Assembly (NCBI GenBank): GCA_013400155.1
Contig: VXBM01000560.1
Location: 124,001 to 188,000, forward strand
Direction: 5' to 3'
DNA: 64,000 bases
Origin: Helopsaltes ochotensis
Lineage: Eukaryota; Chordata; Aves; Passeriformes; Locustellidae
Positions within the stretch are counted from its first letter, which is position 1; the number at the start of each line of letters is the position of its first letter. The notes below the pieces were generated by a model that was not told where the DNA came from, ran no database searches, and saw nothing but the letters and a program-made list of their open reading frames with translations. Shown here piece by piece: positions 1-12,100 of this stretch. The position numbers were made by a program, and so were the translations under genes.

Positions 1-2002
1 AGCCTGGATAGCAGTCTTTCTAAATTTTCTCTGAAAGGCATGTTGCAATATATTATATAGTAACCTTCAGAGCTTCATGTTATAGGTGTGGTGTGTGTGC
101 CTGTTCACTAGGGCTTTGTCTGGCTGGTCCTCCTGCAGTCCCTTGGGAACTTGTTACTTCTACCAGTAAGATCTGGGAAATATAGCTGTCAGCCTCATGC
201 TGTGTCTTCAGGTGCTGATCCTTGTGTTTTCTGTTCCTTTTTCAAGTAACAGCGGCTGAGGCAGAATGGTTGTGACCACGGAAGTCAGTGTGGAAGGCAT
301 TTAGGACACAGCCAGACCTGTGTCCATCAGTAACAGCTGGAGAGAGATGGAAGAGAACACTTTTTTTTTTATGTGAAATGACTGACCTTCCCATGCAAGG
401 CTAAAATCCTTGGTAAAGGATGCTACACTTCTTGTAGTTGAGATTTTTTGGGGCGGGCTGGTAGGATGAAAAAAAGGGCTGAAAGGATTAGGAATCAAGG
501 AGGGTTTGTACATTTCCTTGAATGAATCTGGGTCTATAGTGTGGTTTTTTGCACATAAATCCAAGTTTTCAGTGGTCAACATTATCAGTTAAATGCTATG
601 GTATTATTGCTGTGTTTATATTGCTAATAACCTACACTACTTAATGTGGAGGAAGGGTAAAAATCCAGTTTGGTTCTGTCTGGATTTCAAGTAGTAGAGA
701 TTTTGCTTGGAGGTATTGCTGTTGTTAGCCCTTCTGGATACCTCTGCTAATCATGTGGGCGTGGCAGGGATGGAGTGGAGGCAGAACTGCTCTCTCCATC
801 AAGACACTCAGTTTAAGGCCCACCTTAAATTAGTAGGAGGGGAAAACTTCGTACCAATTTGAGAATTTTCTGTGGTAGCGGAGGCTTCTATTTACTTTGG
901 ATGAGCATGTGCTTATTTATTAGGAAGACTTTGAGAAGTTCCCATTGCTTTCTGGGGTGTGGCTGCTGAGATTGTACAGTGAGGTGATGCTTTGAACCCA
1001 TTCACTGAAATATGCTCTTTCATGTGAAAGGAAATGCTTGCTAAAGTACAGGCTGTGTTCAGTTGGGATGAAGGTAAATTTCTCTTAGCTGAATTGCTTT
1101 CTGTGAAGTGTTACTCTCCTTTTTAGAGCCTCTCCACTACTTCTGCTACTGCAGCAATTATAGATTATGTACTTGAACATACAGATTCTCTACTTTGATG
1201 CAGTCGTGTCTGTTGGAGATGACAGTGCTCTGAGAGGGAACCTTCAGTTTTCTAACTGCGATCTTGTTTTTAGTCCTTGTGTGAAGATAGCTGTAAGCAA
1301 ATACAATGAATGACTTGGTTTATTGTCAGAAGTGTTTGTGTTATTCTGCAGTTATGAATGCTGCGCTGTGCTTTGCTAGACAAATTAACATAGTTAATAA
1401 CACTACAATGATAAGGCTTTTACTGTTTACTGAAAAACATTTGGCTCTGGTGTCTCTGGGGATTCATTTGGAATATCTGTATTTTCACAGCTGCAAAATA
1501 CAGGTGGCGTGGGCTGTTGTTGAATGAGTATGACATGTTTTTCAAAGGCAGAAAAATGAAGTCAACAGTCACACGACTAATTGACGATCATTAGTGAGTT
1601 GATCTTTTGCACCAATTGTTGGTTTAAGACTTGAAAAATCTATCATTATCCCTGACAGCAAAAATTAGCCTGGTGAGATTCCAGCTCTCAGTTGACTAAT
1701 TAACTTTTCTAATGCTGATAGACTTCCACCAGGTACACCTAGGAAATAATAGCTGTGGATAAGAATCCTCAGATACAGCTTCATTTGAATATAGTCCCTC
1801 TTGGGAACTATGGTGCCAGGAGATGGGTGAGCAGTCTATCAGCATCGAAGGTGTTAAGTAGAGACAGCACTCTCTTGGTTGCCTTAGAAAAGAAGGTGGT
1901 CATGCCTAAGCTGAAATATCTGAATTCCAAAAATGTCTTCTGGATTAGGGAGCTAGGAAATACTAACATAAAAATTATACACAATGTTGTAGATGGTTCT
2001 GA
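1..2002. other. Unique AT-rich sequence, no gene seen
   Basis: Both strands were read for long frames, RNA genes and repeats. The open frames here are at most about 105 codons, overlap one another on opposite strands and have no recognisable domain. No transposon similarity was noticed. Confidence 0.6.
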
Positions 2003-2042
2003 TTTGTGGTTGTTGTGGTTTTTTGTTGGTGTTTTTTTTTCC
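2003..2042. repeat. T/G-only low-complexity tract
   Basis: Almost every base is T or G, in irregular TTG, GTT and TGG steps ending in a T-run. It is the complement-type counterpart of the A/C-only tract at 2971..3149. It inflates two overlapping open frames around 1755..2122, which should not be read as genes. Confidence 0.75.
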
Positions 2043-2970
2043 TTACAGACACAGTTATGTTTATGGTATTGATACCGCAAAATCCTTTTTAAGAGAAATG
2101 CTGCTTTTTTTGTTTCTGCCATAGCTGAAATTTGAGTTGTAATCCTGTGCTATTTGACTCATTTTGAAAATTACATTTCTAATTTTGTAACAGCAAATTT
2201 CTTACTGAGAAAAGCACTGTAATTAATAGAACTGAATTAAGGTAGTAGAGGTAGAAAGACTAAAAAATCAATTTTCAAGATCACGTGACTATACCTGTAT
2301 TTCTTCAAATGTGTATGATCAATTGATTGGTATTTCACAACAACAATGTAGAGGTCTTTCCAGAAAAACCTGACATTTGTTTTCTTGATTGAGGATGATC
2401 TAGCACAAGTGGCACGTTAATAGTGGTAAATAGGGAAGTGTTACATGAAATGCACTGTATGACACACAGTATCAAGGTACGAGGCACATCCATTTTATTT
2501 CTTAAGGTTTTTTTTTGCTTTGTCTAGCTCTTCACTAAGCTAAGACTGAAATGAGGATATATTTTTAAATATTATCAAGTTATGTAGCTTATGCTCTGCG
2601 CCCTGCTGTCTGTCACATAATTTGGGCAGTCACATGGCTTTGTACTCTAATCTGTTGCTATCACAGACTTTCATTGACAACCTAATGAATTATAATCATT
2701 AGTTTTGTCTTCAGTTTGATCACATCTGGGTGTTCTGTAGGGGTGTACTTTCACATAACTGATCACCCACTCACTCTGAACTTGAAATAGAATTTTTAAT
2801 GGAGATATTGGTATCTTGTTCAAATATGATAGTACCAGACTTAAATGTTGGTTAACTGCAGTGGTTCAATTTCAAGAATAACTTAATAAATGCCTGCGTG
2901 TGCTTATATAATGAGAGAATGATGCTAGGCCTAAGTCCTGGGGTATTTTTCTGTTTGCTTGTGATTGCCT
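2043..2970. other. Unique sequence, no gene seen
   Basis: AT-rich sequence without a frame over about 60 codons, recognisable repeat or RNA gene. Confidence 0.55.
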
Positions 2971-3149
2971 ACCACACAACAACCCAAAAGGATTAAAAAA
3001 GGAAGCAAAACAAAAACCAAAACAAACCACCAAAAATATCCCTCAAACAACCCAACCCAAAACCCCAAAGCACACCCCAAACGCAATAAAACCAAACCAA
3101 GAATCAAAACCAAAAAACCCAAGCCAAAACCTGCAACTCACAAACCAGT
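2971..3149 (+). repeat. Long A/C-only low-complexity tract
   Basis: About 180 bases contain almost only A and C on the plus strand, built from irregular CAAA, CCAAA, ACCC and AAAACC steps with no fixed period. The few G and T bases look like point changes. Its plus-strand translation is a lysine, proline and threonine string of about 62 residues, and its minus strand gives a leucine, glycine and valine string. Both are composition artefacts. Shorter tracts of the same composition occur at 34942..35034, 36446..36512 and 49104..49140, and T/G versions elsewhere in the window. Confidence 0.85.
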
Positions 3150-4479
3150 ATGATATTTGAAGGTTCAGGAGTCACCTTTAAGTGATCAGAAGTTGATGGT
3201 ACACACCAGAGACAAAGGCTTTACTCAGTGTGTAAATCAAGTGTGCCCCATATTGCTGACAGCTGAAGAATGTGTGAGCCTCAGAGCCTCTTGCAGTGAA
3301 TGAAAGGGCTTTCCCTTTAAGGACAAGTTGAGAATATTTGTTTGTACTTTGCCCCACAAAGCATATAAATGAAAGGCCTCTTCTGGCACCGTATAGCAAA
3401 ATTATAGGTGAGAAATGGCAAGGATCTGAACTCAGCTGCCCAGACTCCCAGTGCAGGGCAGGCCCTGCCCTCTTCAGCTGCAAAGCTGCAACAAGCTGCA
3501 ATATAGAGAGCAGGAGCAGCCTGGTCACCCTGTTCAAAGACCAAAGTATTCAATCCTTTATCACCTTTAAGTGTACATGTGAGTTTTTGTTGAATAAGAA
3601 TTGGCATGTGTGTGCACTTGGTGTTGAGTACATGGTTCAATGCTTCTGTGAATTGGAGTTTAAAGAGTTGAAGGAATCTGGTCTTCATGTAGTCTGAGTC
3701 ATGAATACGTAAATGGCTGGTCTGTTACTAATGAATGATTGTAGTCCTTTATCTCAGAATGGTGTAAAAGTGTTTCTTGTGCACTCAATTTTTTCAGTTC
3801 AGTGGCTTTTCCACGTGTTTAATGTATTTGCCAAATTCCTAACCGCACAAGTGTGTTCTGCTTTTGATTGGGTCTGTCAATTTGTCCTGCCGCCCTCAGT
3901 ATGTGTATTTCTTAGCATGTGTTGGAGTAGCTGATTTGGAGAATTTGGGAGCTCCTTTTTGCGGACTGTCGTTAAGCACAAAGTCTTACGTTGAATCCAT
4001 TCTATGAGTCAGGGGAAACCAGCATGAGCTCCACAGCAGTTACATATACATTTAACTTGCTACATGTTAAGCACCGGTAAGTCACATACTCCAACACCAG
4101 TCGCATATCAAAGGCTTTTTAGAGAAACAAAATGTGCAACATGAGAGCCAATCCCTTAGGTAATTGCAGGTGCTACACTGCATCTTGATTCAGTGCCCAG
4201 AGTTTCTGCACTCCAGTGCTGGATACAGCACTGACTCCCAATATTGTATTTTATAAATGCAGTTAAAAAATCTCTGTGAAAATCTTAACATCTGCTAATT
4301 TCCTCATTTGTACTACAGGATTTAAATGGTTTATTTCATAGGAAAAGCAGTTAATGCATTGTAAAATTGTGTGCATTTCAAATTCTCTGTACTTTAGATA
4401 CTGCTATGTAATGGGAATGTATGAAATAAGTGTGCCTCAGTTCTCATGCAGTACCAATCAGCCTCTCTCTCTAGTCATC
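3150..4479. other. Unique sequence, no supported gene
   Basis: Three frames of about 120 codons overlap on both strands between 3178 and 3697, in a slightly GC-richer patch. They share no recognisable motif and their mutual overlap argues for chance. A short GGGCAGG/CCTGCCC inverted repeat lies near 3455..3470. Confidence 0.5.
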
Positions 4480-4870
4480 ATATCCCCTCCTCCCCCATTA
4501 ATTAATTTCTTTCTCTATGTGCTGGTTTAAAATTACCTAATTACCTGTAAACAAAGGGAAACACGTTTCTTGGGTTTTTAAATGGTGGAGTTTAATTTTT
4601 ACTAATCTTATTAAATAATAATATTAATAAGACTTAACAGTTCTTATACAAAGAGAAAAGAGTGCTCTATAGAAAACATGAATACATTTAGCCGGTGTAA
4701 AACAGCTTGAGCCATTTTCATTTCCACTGTGTATTATGTATTTTTTTTAAGAAAATCAGACATGAGAAAATTAATTTTAACCTCATGATTTATGAATTAT
4801 TAATTCCTCATGACTGGGATTATTTACATACAGAATAGTAGTTAGGCAAAGAGCAATTAGAAAGGTGTAG
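4480..4870. promoter_or_regulatory. Possible conserved AT-rich regulatory element
   Basis: This AT-rich segment is dense in homeodomain-type cores (ATTAATTAAT near 4497, several TAATTA and ATTAAT). It also has a forkhead-type TGTAAACA at 4546..4553 that runs into a SOX/TCF-type ACAAAGG at 4551..4557. Such clustering is typical of deeply conserved vertebrate non-coding elements, but AT-rich DNA also produces these motifs by chance. Conservation cannot be judged from one sequence, so this is a weak inference. Confidence 0.18.
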
Positions 4871-4913
4871 CTTTATCGCACTTCAAGAAGCCAAAATACC
4901 AGGCTGTTGCCTA

Positions 4914-4974
4914 TTTGTGGGGTTTTGTTTTTGCTGTTGTTGGGTTTTACTGTGGGTTTTTGTTGGTTTCTTTT
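4914..4974. repeat. T/G-rich low-complexity tract
   Basis: Irregular GTTTT, TGTTG and GGGTTTT steps with very few A or C bases, ending just before the unique sequence at 4975. Same class as 2003..2042. Confidence 0.75.
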
Positions 4975-5149
4975 GACAATCAAATTTCCATCAGATTTCC
5001 CATGTGGATATGTGTACTCTTAGAGGTACTTTTGGAAGGGTAGCATTTTAACTTGGATATTCTCTGCTTTATGTAGTCCTCTAGGCCTCCCAATAATACT
5101 TTAACACTTCTGTGTTTTGACTGTGTATTGAGTATATTCTGTTGGACCA

Positions 5150-5400
5150 TTGCTATCTTTAATTCAACATCTCAAATTCCTTTGCTTTCCTGTAGCTCTG
5201 CTTCCCTTTCTGTTTCTCAGGGTAACTTCTGTGCTGCTGTAACCACTCCTGCTCATTCTTTCAGCCCTCCACTGATTGCCTGTTTGATTTTGTGTACATT
5301 TTAATTCCATTTGTTGCTCTTTAGATACCTAAATATCTGACTCCTTCATTCTCTGCTGTATTTCCTTTTCCTTCTTCTAATCTGGACTGTTGCCTTGAAA
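5150..5400. other. Pyrimidine-rich unique stretch
   Basis: The plus strand is strongly pyrimidine-biased for about 250 bases, with repeated CTTTC, TTCCTT and CTCC steps. I see no frame or repeat family in it. It lies about 240 bases upstream of the CR1 copy and may simply be biased intronic sequence. Confidence 0.4.
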
Positions 5401-5638
5401 CAGTTTCTACAATTCTGTAACCCACCTCCTTCTTGTTCTTGGCTCAGTCACTCTTTAGAGGAAGGAGACAGGGATATAGATTTTGGATCTGTAATATCTT
5501 GCCATAGTTGCTCATTCATGTTCTTAAAAGAAATTGGACTTTTATTTAAAGCTATCTATATGTCTAATATATATATTTCTGGTCATTGTTGGAGCAGTGT
5601 TTGTCACAACTTATGCCTTAAAATTACAACTTCCTACA

Positions 5639-6005
5639 ATCATAGAATGGCTTCAATTGGAAGGGACCTTAGAGACACCTCCCACCAGACCAGGAAGATC
5701 TTCATCCAAGCTGCCTTTGAAGACTCTCAGGAGCAGGACATTCACAACTTTTTTGGGAAACCTTTCCCAGTGTCCCACAACCCACATGGTGAAGCATTTC
5801 TTTCTAGTACTTGATTTAAGCTTGCCCTCTTTCAGTTTAAAGCCAGTCCCCTCTTATTTGATGTGCCCTTTGCAGAAGTCCCTCTCTGGCTTTTTTCTAG
5901 GCCACCTTTAGGTGCTGGAAGGTGCTATTGAGGTCTGCAGGTCTACTTGGAGAGAGAGATTCAGTCTGTCCCATTTTCCCTCATGTGGAAAAATTTTCCC
6001 TCATA
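5639..6005 (-). mobile_element. CR1 LINE, 5'-truncated 3' end
   Basis: The plus strand opens with AATCATAGAATGG followed by the GGAAGGGACCTTAGAGA block. This is the reverse complement of the CR1 3' end, so the element points to the minus strand. Further matches to remembered CR1 sequence follow in order: the block around 5725..5775 (short internal segments ending in a CCCAGTGTCCCACAA-like part), the GTTTAAAGCCAGTCCCCTCTT block near 5838, the CTCTCTGGCTTTTTTCTAGGCC block near 5882, GGTGCTGGAAGGTGCTATTGAGGTCT near 5913, and TCAGTCTGTCC...CCCTCAT near 5962. Only one copy of the terminal octamer type repeat is seen. No reverse transcriptase coding sequence remains. Frames of 125 to 139 codons that run across it are not genes. 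The inner end near 6005 is approximate because divergence rises there. Confidence 0.9.
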
Positions 6006-6566
6006 GGATTTTGTTTTCTTTAGTTTTGCAAACATTTATGCTCACCAGGAAATTTTGATAGTTTCTGGAGTCAATGGGGGATCAAGTGCCACTGCTGCTG
6101 GGAAGGCCCAAGCCTTATCTGAAGAACTTCATGCTGTAATATTTAAGTCAAGTTATAAAAACACTGAGACATTAGTGACACTGTAATACCTTGGAGTATT
6201 TTATGTGATATGAAAGTACCTGGGGATCTCTGATAATAAGATCTCAAAAGCTGTTCAAGACTTGTACTAAATTGCAAAGGGAAGAATACAGGCTGGAATA
6301 TTATTCCTTAATGCCAGATGGATTAGTGTTATGATAATGAATATCCAAGGAATTAAAACTGATTTGTTACTTTTTGCAAAGGGTTGCCCGGAATAGTAAT
6401 CCATCATGGCTTTTTCACAAAAGAATCTGTGAATGTGATCTCAGAGATACAATAAAAATCTGTATTGCCACTGTGAAAATTACACTGAGATTACACTGGT
6501 TTACAGTAATGGGTTAACTTTCCTCCCAGTTGCCGTCATGCATGACTATCCTGTTCTTCCCTGCAG
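6006..6566. other. Unique sequence, no gene seen
   Basis: Nothing recognisable between the CR1 copy and the candidate exon. A direct repeat of ATTTTCCCTCAT (5973..5984 and 5993..6004, period 20) sits at the inner edge of the CR1. Confidence 0.5.
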
Positions 6567-6763
6567 TGTGCAACAAGCAGATGGAATGGTCAGCAAATCA
6601 AAATGTGAAGTGTTGGAAAGGTCAAGGTACTACAGGATGCCGCTGTCTTTCTCATCTGTCTTACAATTAGGATATCTTGTTCTTGTAGAGAGTCATAATG
6701 AGGACTCTAATGAATACAATGTCTATGTGTTCCTCTCACCCAGAAGCTGCAAACAAAGGACAG
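6567..6763 (+). other. Candidate internal exon, unknown protein
   Basis: A strong acceptor-like tract (CCTGTTCTTCCCTGCAG ending at 6566) is followed by 197 bases open in one frame and then a good donor (ACAG then GTAAAT at 6764). The frame is entered at the third codon position. Its translation includes LERSRYYRMPLSF and NEYNVYVFLSPRSCKQ and is not one I recognise. A second acceptor-like site lies about 35 bases upstream (TTTCCTCCCAG). A 65-codon open stretch with splice-like ends is still expected occasionally by chance in 64 kb, and no neighbouring exon was found. Alternatives are a cryptic exon or plain intron sequence. Confidence 0.18.
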
Positions 6764-9011
6764 GTAAATTTGTACTAACGAGGGACCAGGCAAGGCAGCT
6801 TTTATTTATCTGGGCAAATGTTTCTCATTCATACAGTTGTATTTGGAAATCTAGAGAAAAATGATTACTAGGTGAACTCTTGAAGGGGGGTTACTTTAAG
6901 ACTGTTTTGAGTCTTCAGATTTTTGAGGTTGAAAAAAATTTGATTAATTTGCATTATTAAAAAAAGAAATTTACTCATGGTAGTGATGGCTAGGGTAACA
7001 GGCTTAGGTTCATGAGTTTCTGGCCCAGACCACAGAACTCATGTAGAATTTAGAGAAGATTATTTATAGATCACTGATGTTGTTGGAAGATTGGAGAAAA
7101 TTTCTGTTCGACTTCAGAGTTCTTCTAAATAGTATGAAGCAGTTGCTGAGGGAATTTCTCTATTACTGAATGTCTGTGGGATGGCAGAGTTGGATTATGT
7201 GTCTCTGTAAGCCTGGGACAGTAGCAGGTTGTTGAAGTTAAGAAAGTTAACTATTCAAGGAGAACTTCCTCAGCCACCTGCTCTTAAAGGAATATGAGAT
7301 AAGAGAAGAACAAACAGAAGACGCAGTCATCATCATATTAGGACTAAAACACGGGTGGGATTTGGGTGTAGTGAGAGATCAGATTAATTCACACAAAGCA
7401 TTTCTGCTGTAGCCACAGCGGTGCCCTTGGGTGATCCGAGAGCAGCTGACAAATCTGTTCGTAGGGCTCTGCAGAGAGGCTGCAGCCCCAGATGTGGCTG
7501 TTAGAACTGAGCTTTCACCGTCTGCCATCTGCAAAGCTGCAACATTATTTTGTTTTTCCACCTCCTTGCAGTTTATGGAAAAGCATGGATAAATTTATAA
7601 ATTCAGCCTTTATGATACTCCCAAGATAATGAAGCTCTGTAAATTCATTCAGCAACTCTGGCAGCTCTACTGGAACTCTCTGTTTGTGAAATGGAGCATC
7701 ACTTCTTTCTGGCGTCCAGTAACAACGGTGGAAGATGTCTTTTCTTCAGTATAAATGGAAGTAATGAAAGACTTCTCACAGCTTCTTTTTTGTTCCCTGT
7801 TTTGTTTCAATATCTTGGCTGTCTTTTAAACTATAGCTGTAGTAAGTTTGGATAAATTGTACCAGAGATGTATCCCAGCACGTCCTGATGTCCAGTATAG
7901 CTGTCAGTCTGTATAATGTTCTCAGGACTTGCCAGGTAATCTTCCAGTCAGGTAATCAAAAGCATAGAGATAGTGCCATGAAACATAATCTATCTTTCAA
8001 GGCCCATGTTGTCTTTTAGTAGTCTTACAGGATTGTTTGTACCTCTTACCCTCCAGCAAAGTTAATCGTTATTGCCTAATGCACCTAAGAGGAAGTGAAG
8101 AAAAGCAGAAATGGAATTAAGCAGCCATCATTATTTTCCCGTGGTTACATAGCAGGTGAATGGCAAAAGAAAAGATATAATCTTACGTTTTCTTGTTTTC
8201 TGCTTGGAGCTAATGCCACTAAAAGTATCAGACTACACTGAATAATACTGTTGTAGATTTTGTTCATGGTGTATTTTTAACAATTTTTCATGATTTAATA
8301 TAAATTCTTGCTTTCCTGTCACTTATGATAGCACTAACCCATGTAAAATCATGAAATAAACCCTAATGTATGAGCAGCAAGAGATTCATACACCAGCACT
8401 TCTTTGTATAAATAGAATTAAGACAATAAACACAAGCCAGAATAATTATTAGCGGGTTGATAGTTCTAGTAAGGCAAACATTAATATTTGGGTTAAAACT
8501 CTTTAGATATCATTCCACATTGGCTGGTTTTTGTACGCACCACTTGAGCAGTCTCCCCTGTGCATCAGGGAATGCCTGGCTGAGGGGCTGATCCGCTGCT
8601 TTGAGACCACAACACTGCAACGTGAGGCCTTTGCTAGAACTGGATAAACATGGGTGATGGAGAAAAGCTATGTTTGTTTAAATCTGATTCATGGCAGAAG
8701 ATTTATACAGTGATATTGTAAAAAGGTTTCAAGAGTTATTTTGCTGTAGAGCTGGTCAGTATTGGAGTCATGTCAATAGCAGAAACATAGGAATTTTCCA
8801 AATATTTTGGTGGAAACTTAATTCTTGGTGAAGCGGAAAAATATCAGAAATGGACATGGATGTTCTAATCATATGGTGTATATTTTGACTTTGCAGTTCA
8901 TGGGAGGAAAAATAATGGATGACATACGAGAAAACTCACTGTGTTCTGTTCTGCACTTTTTCTGAAAGCTGTAGTGTGCCAAAATTCATTCTTGGTCTTT
9001 CTCTCCCCCAG
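6764..9011. other. Unique sequence, no gene seen
   Basis: No transposon, RNA gene or frame over about 60 codons that I can support. The sequence is AT-rich apart from a short GC-richer patch around 7400..7560, whose minus-strand frame of 60 codons is unremarkable. Confidence 0.55.
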
Positions 9012-9188
9012 CTCACAAGCTGAATTTCTATGTTTGTATGATAAGTCGTTTGCACTGTCTTCAAAATCTTATAGCCAAATTGGGGGATGTATTTCATACA
9101 GAACATCTAAAGATGAGTGCAGGGAATCTTTCCACTGACGACTTGGAGTCTCACTGGAAGTTACTCTTCAGAGCATTACAAGTAGAAG
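9012..9188 (+). other. Candidate phase 1-1 exon, unknown protein
   Basis: A strong polypyrimidine acceptor (GGTCTTTCTCTCCCCCAG ending at 9011) precedes 177 bases that are open in the frame starting at 9014. The translation begins HKLNFYVCMISRLHCLQNL, followed by IAKLGDVFHTEHLKM and DDLESHWKLLFRALQVE. It reads as two or three amphipathic helices, with leucine-rich heptad-like spacing, no low complexity and no signal peptide. If spliced at AGAAG|GTCTGG (9189) the exon would be symmetric, entering and leaving in phase 1. The donor is only moderate, and the frame runs on to a stop at 9248. I do not recognise the family. It could be a real exon, a pseudo-exon or chance; the protein-like composition makes it the best of the exon candidates. 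Confidence 0.27.
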
Positions 9189-12100
9189 GTCTGGAGACAG
9201 GAGTGTATTTGCTTATCTCCTTAATATCTTGCAATACTAGAGGTGGTTGAATTATTTTAACTTCAGACTTTCAGAGACTTTTATCCTTACCTCACCTTTC
9301 CTCTTATCCAATTCCACCCCTAACCCATCCCTCCCCATTCTTTTTCACCATGTTTTACATTATGTTTTGTGTCTTTCTCCCTGATGGGAGGAGGAAGATG
9401 ATGTGATTAGCTTTACAAACTATGTTTTGAAAACAAATACAGCATGTGTGGAGATAACTAATGTTTTGTATCTGCAGAAATGTCATTCTTTACTCAGTGT
9501 TTCTAAGATGAGGATTTTTCATTAGAGCATCATTTTAAAAATACTTAGTCAATGTAAGTTGTGTAAAAATTAATCAGAGAACCAAGCTGATATTTCAGAG
9601 TACTTCATGCTGTTAAATTTAACACTGAAATGTCAAATCTCTGCAGTTCTTCAGGGGTACTAAGTGAGAATGGACTCCACTGTAGGATTTGACCCCGAGT
9701 TTACATAATCCCCGAATAGCAAGGCTTATATTCTTAAGGTTAAGTCACACAAACTAATTTTCTATTTTAATTAAACTAGCAAGAAGCCCTTAGAACTACA
9801 AAGAGTCAGTTATTTACTTAGTTGAGTTGATTGACTTTTGCTATTGCCTCAAGTGAAGGGGAAATACCAACATCATCACGTTGGTCGTTGGTCACAGATA
9901 AAATGATTTCCAGGAAGTTTTTCAGGTAATAATACCTATTTCTCCTTGTTGTAGATATAGTGAATGCAAGTATTAGTGGGAAGGTGTCCTGATATGAAAG
10001 GGTTGCTTTATTAGGTTACACTGTGGCTGTAAATGTTTCCTAATTATCTCTGTTATGGTAAAAATCTGAAAAAGTGTAAATTGAGTGCTTTGCATAATTT
10101 ATAAAAGCTGAATATTTCCTAATTAGTTCTGTTAGGTTAATGATACTGCAGCCTCATTTTTCCATGGCCCTAAGCAATGACCTTTACCCTCCCCATTTTT
10201 AGCACTTTCTTTTAGTTCAAAAACATGTGGTGACCTTCCTCATCTGAAATGATCTTTGGCAGACATAATGCTTTGGAAAATGTTACAAATCCTTTCTCCC
10301 TTCTCCCTTTGAAAGTAAAGAAATGGCCTGCTTTATGCAGGCAGAGTTAAAGCCCGATTTATACAGATCCTCTGAAGAATGCTGGTGAAGTGCATTCCTT
10401 CAGTGTTTTCATAGAAACTGATGTGAGCTGCATTAGCAGAAGATGTGAAAATGGTGAGGTGGGGGAGAGGAAAACCTCTCTCAAAAGGATTCTAAAATAA
10501 CATTTTGCATCCTCGAGTAATTCCAGCTCTCCCTGGCAACCATTCATTTCTTCTGAACAGCAGAAGTTTGCAATATGAAAGTGGATTGGCTTGCTTTTCC
10601 CATGGGGCTCTGTATCTCTTCATCCACCGCCTAGGGTAAAAAGCAATGCATACGTTTACAATATAAATGTGATTTAATCGACCTCCCTGTCAGAGAGAAA
10701 TGGCAAGCATATCAAACAAGCCCAAGATGTTAGGAAGAAAAAATCATAAATTATTCCAGTGATGAGTTTCTGAGCAGCATTTTGGACTCCTAGATGATTC
10801 TATGTAAAGCTGTTCCTTGAAACAATAATTAAGATAATTCTGTGTGACAAGGAGAAAAATATTCAGCTTTGTATGAAATGTGCTTTATGTTTAGGAAGCT
10901 GCATGTTAACTGTATTGATCAGAATTTCCTTTTTAGCTGCTGCAATGGAAAGCTAAAGCTAATTGAATGATTCACCATTTTATTTCTAAGCCTTTATTTG
11001 TTTTATCCTATGCAAAGTCAGTTGGCTTCTAAATCAGGAAGGTGATATGTTTCTTTGTGGTTGTGACTCTCTGAATATATTCTGGGAGGTCTTCAACAGT
11101 ATTATCTTTTTAAGTTGTGAATATAGATTGGTGATGAAAGAAGTATTTATTATTATTATTTGGGTTTCTGTTGCTTGAAAGACACTTGAGTTTTCCTGAG
11201 AAGCTAAACAAAAGGGTTTTTTTAAATGAGAAAGTGCTCATAGAATCATTATGCCACTTAGTTTGTCTATAAGAACCCTTTCCAGATTTTTTTCCTGTTC
11301 TTAGGCATGAAAGCATGGGGGGGCGGGTGTTATATGCTTTATTTGTTAACAATAGTGGAAAGCTGGGAAAATGATTCTTTTGGCAGATGGGACATTACTA
11401 AATACATTATTGAAGTATGAATCAAGCCACAGGGACCTGAGTTTGTGGTTCCATACCAGGATCCAGATATTTTTCTGCAGAGTATCTGGTCATGTCAGTT
11501 TAAGATCACTGGAGGGATCCAACTGTGGTACATTTCTGCATACCAGAGAGATGCCATGACTGGATTTTCTGGCCTCTTTGCTGTCCGGATTTGACTGGTT
11601 ATTATTTTAAGTGTTATGCCATTGCATGTATCTCTTCACTATTCATATAACACTGCAGTAGTTGGTGGAAATTTCAGTTTTGCCATATATTCTTTACACC
11701 AAAGATTTGGTGTTTTGCCTTCTTTTTGTTCTTTTTTACTTTACTTAAACCTTTCAATAGTGAAGAATGCTTCTTGTTGACGAGTGACCTTCATTACACT
11801 ACTGAACTTGTGCATTGGTTATTTTTAGTTTTTTATATCTTTTTCTTTCCCATTAGGAACTTAAAACTTTATTTACAACTTTTATTTAAATATCATCCCC
11901 ATCATCGCTTGCTTTGCATCTTTGTGTTACAGCTGAGGTGTTGGTTAAAACCAGTGATGTTCTAGTAGATCTTGTCAAAGTAATTTGGCCCATTTTAGTG
12001 TTTTGACCTGGTGTGCTATGGCTCTTTCAGGTTCCTTTGACAGAATGTGTAGTTTTTGAACTTTACACTTCGATTCTTGGCTCTAGCAAACTTGGAATTA

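Noticed and set aside
2931..3153. Lysine/proline-rich and leucine/glycine-rich small proteins
   Set aside because: Translations of an A/C-only tract; the composition of the DNA explains them.
3178..3697. Three overlapping frames of about 120 codons
   Set aside because: They lie on both strands over the same bases and none has a recognisable feature; a slightly GC-richer patch lowers stop density.
5395..5911. Two plus-strand frames of 125 and 139 codons
   Set aside because: They run through the antisense strand of a truncated CR1 3' end.
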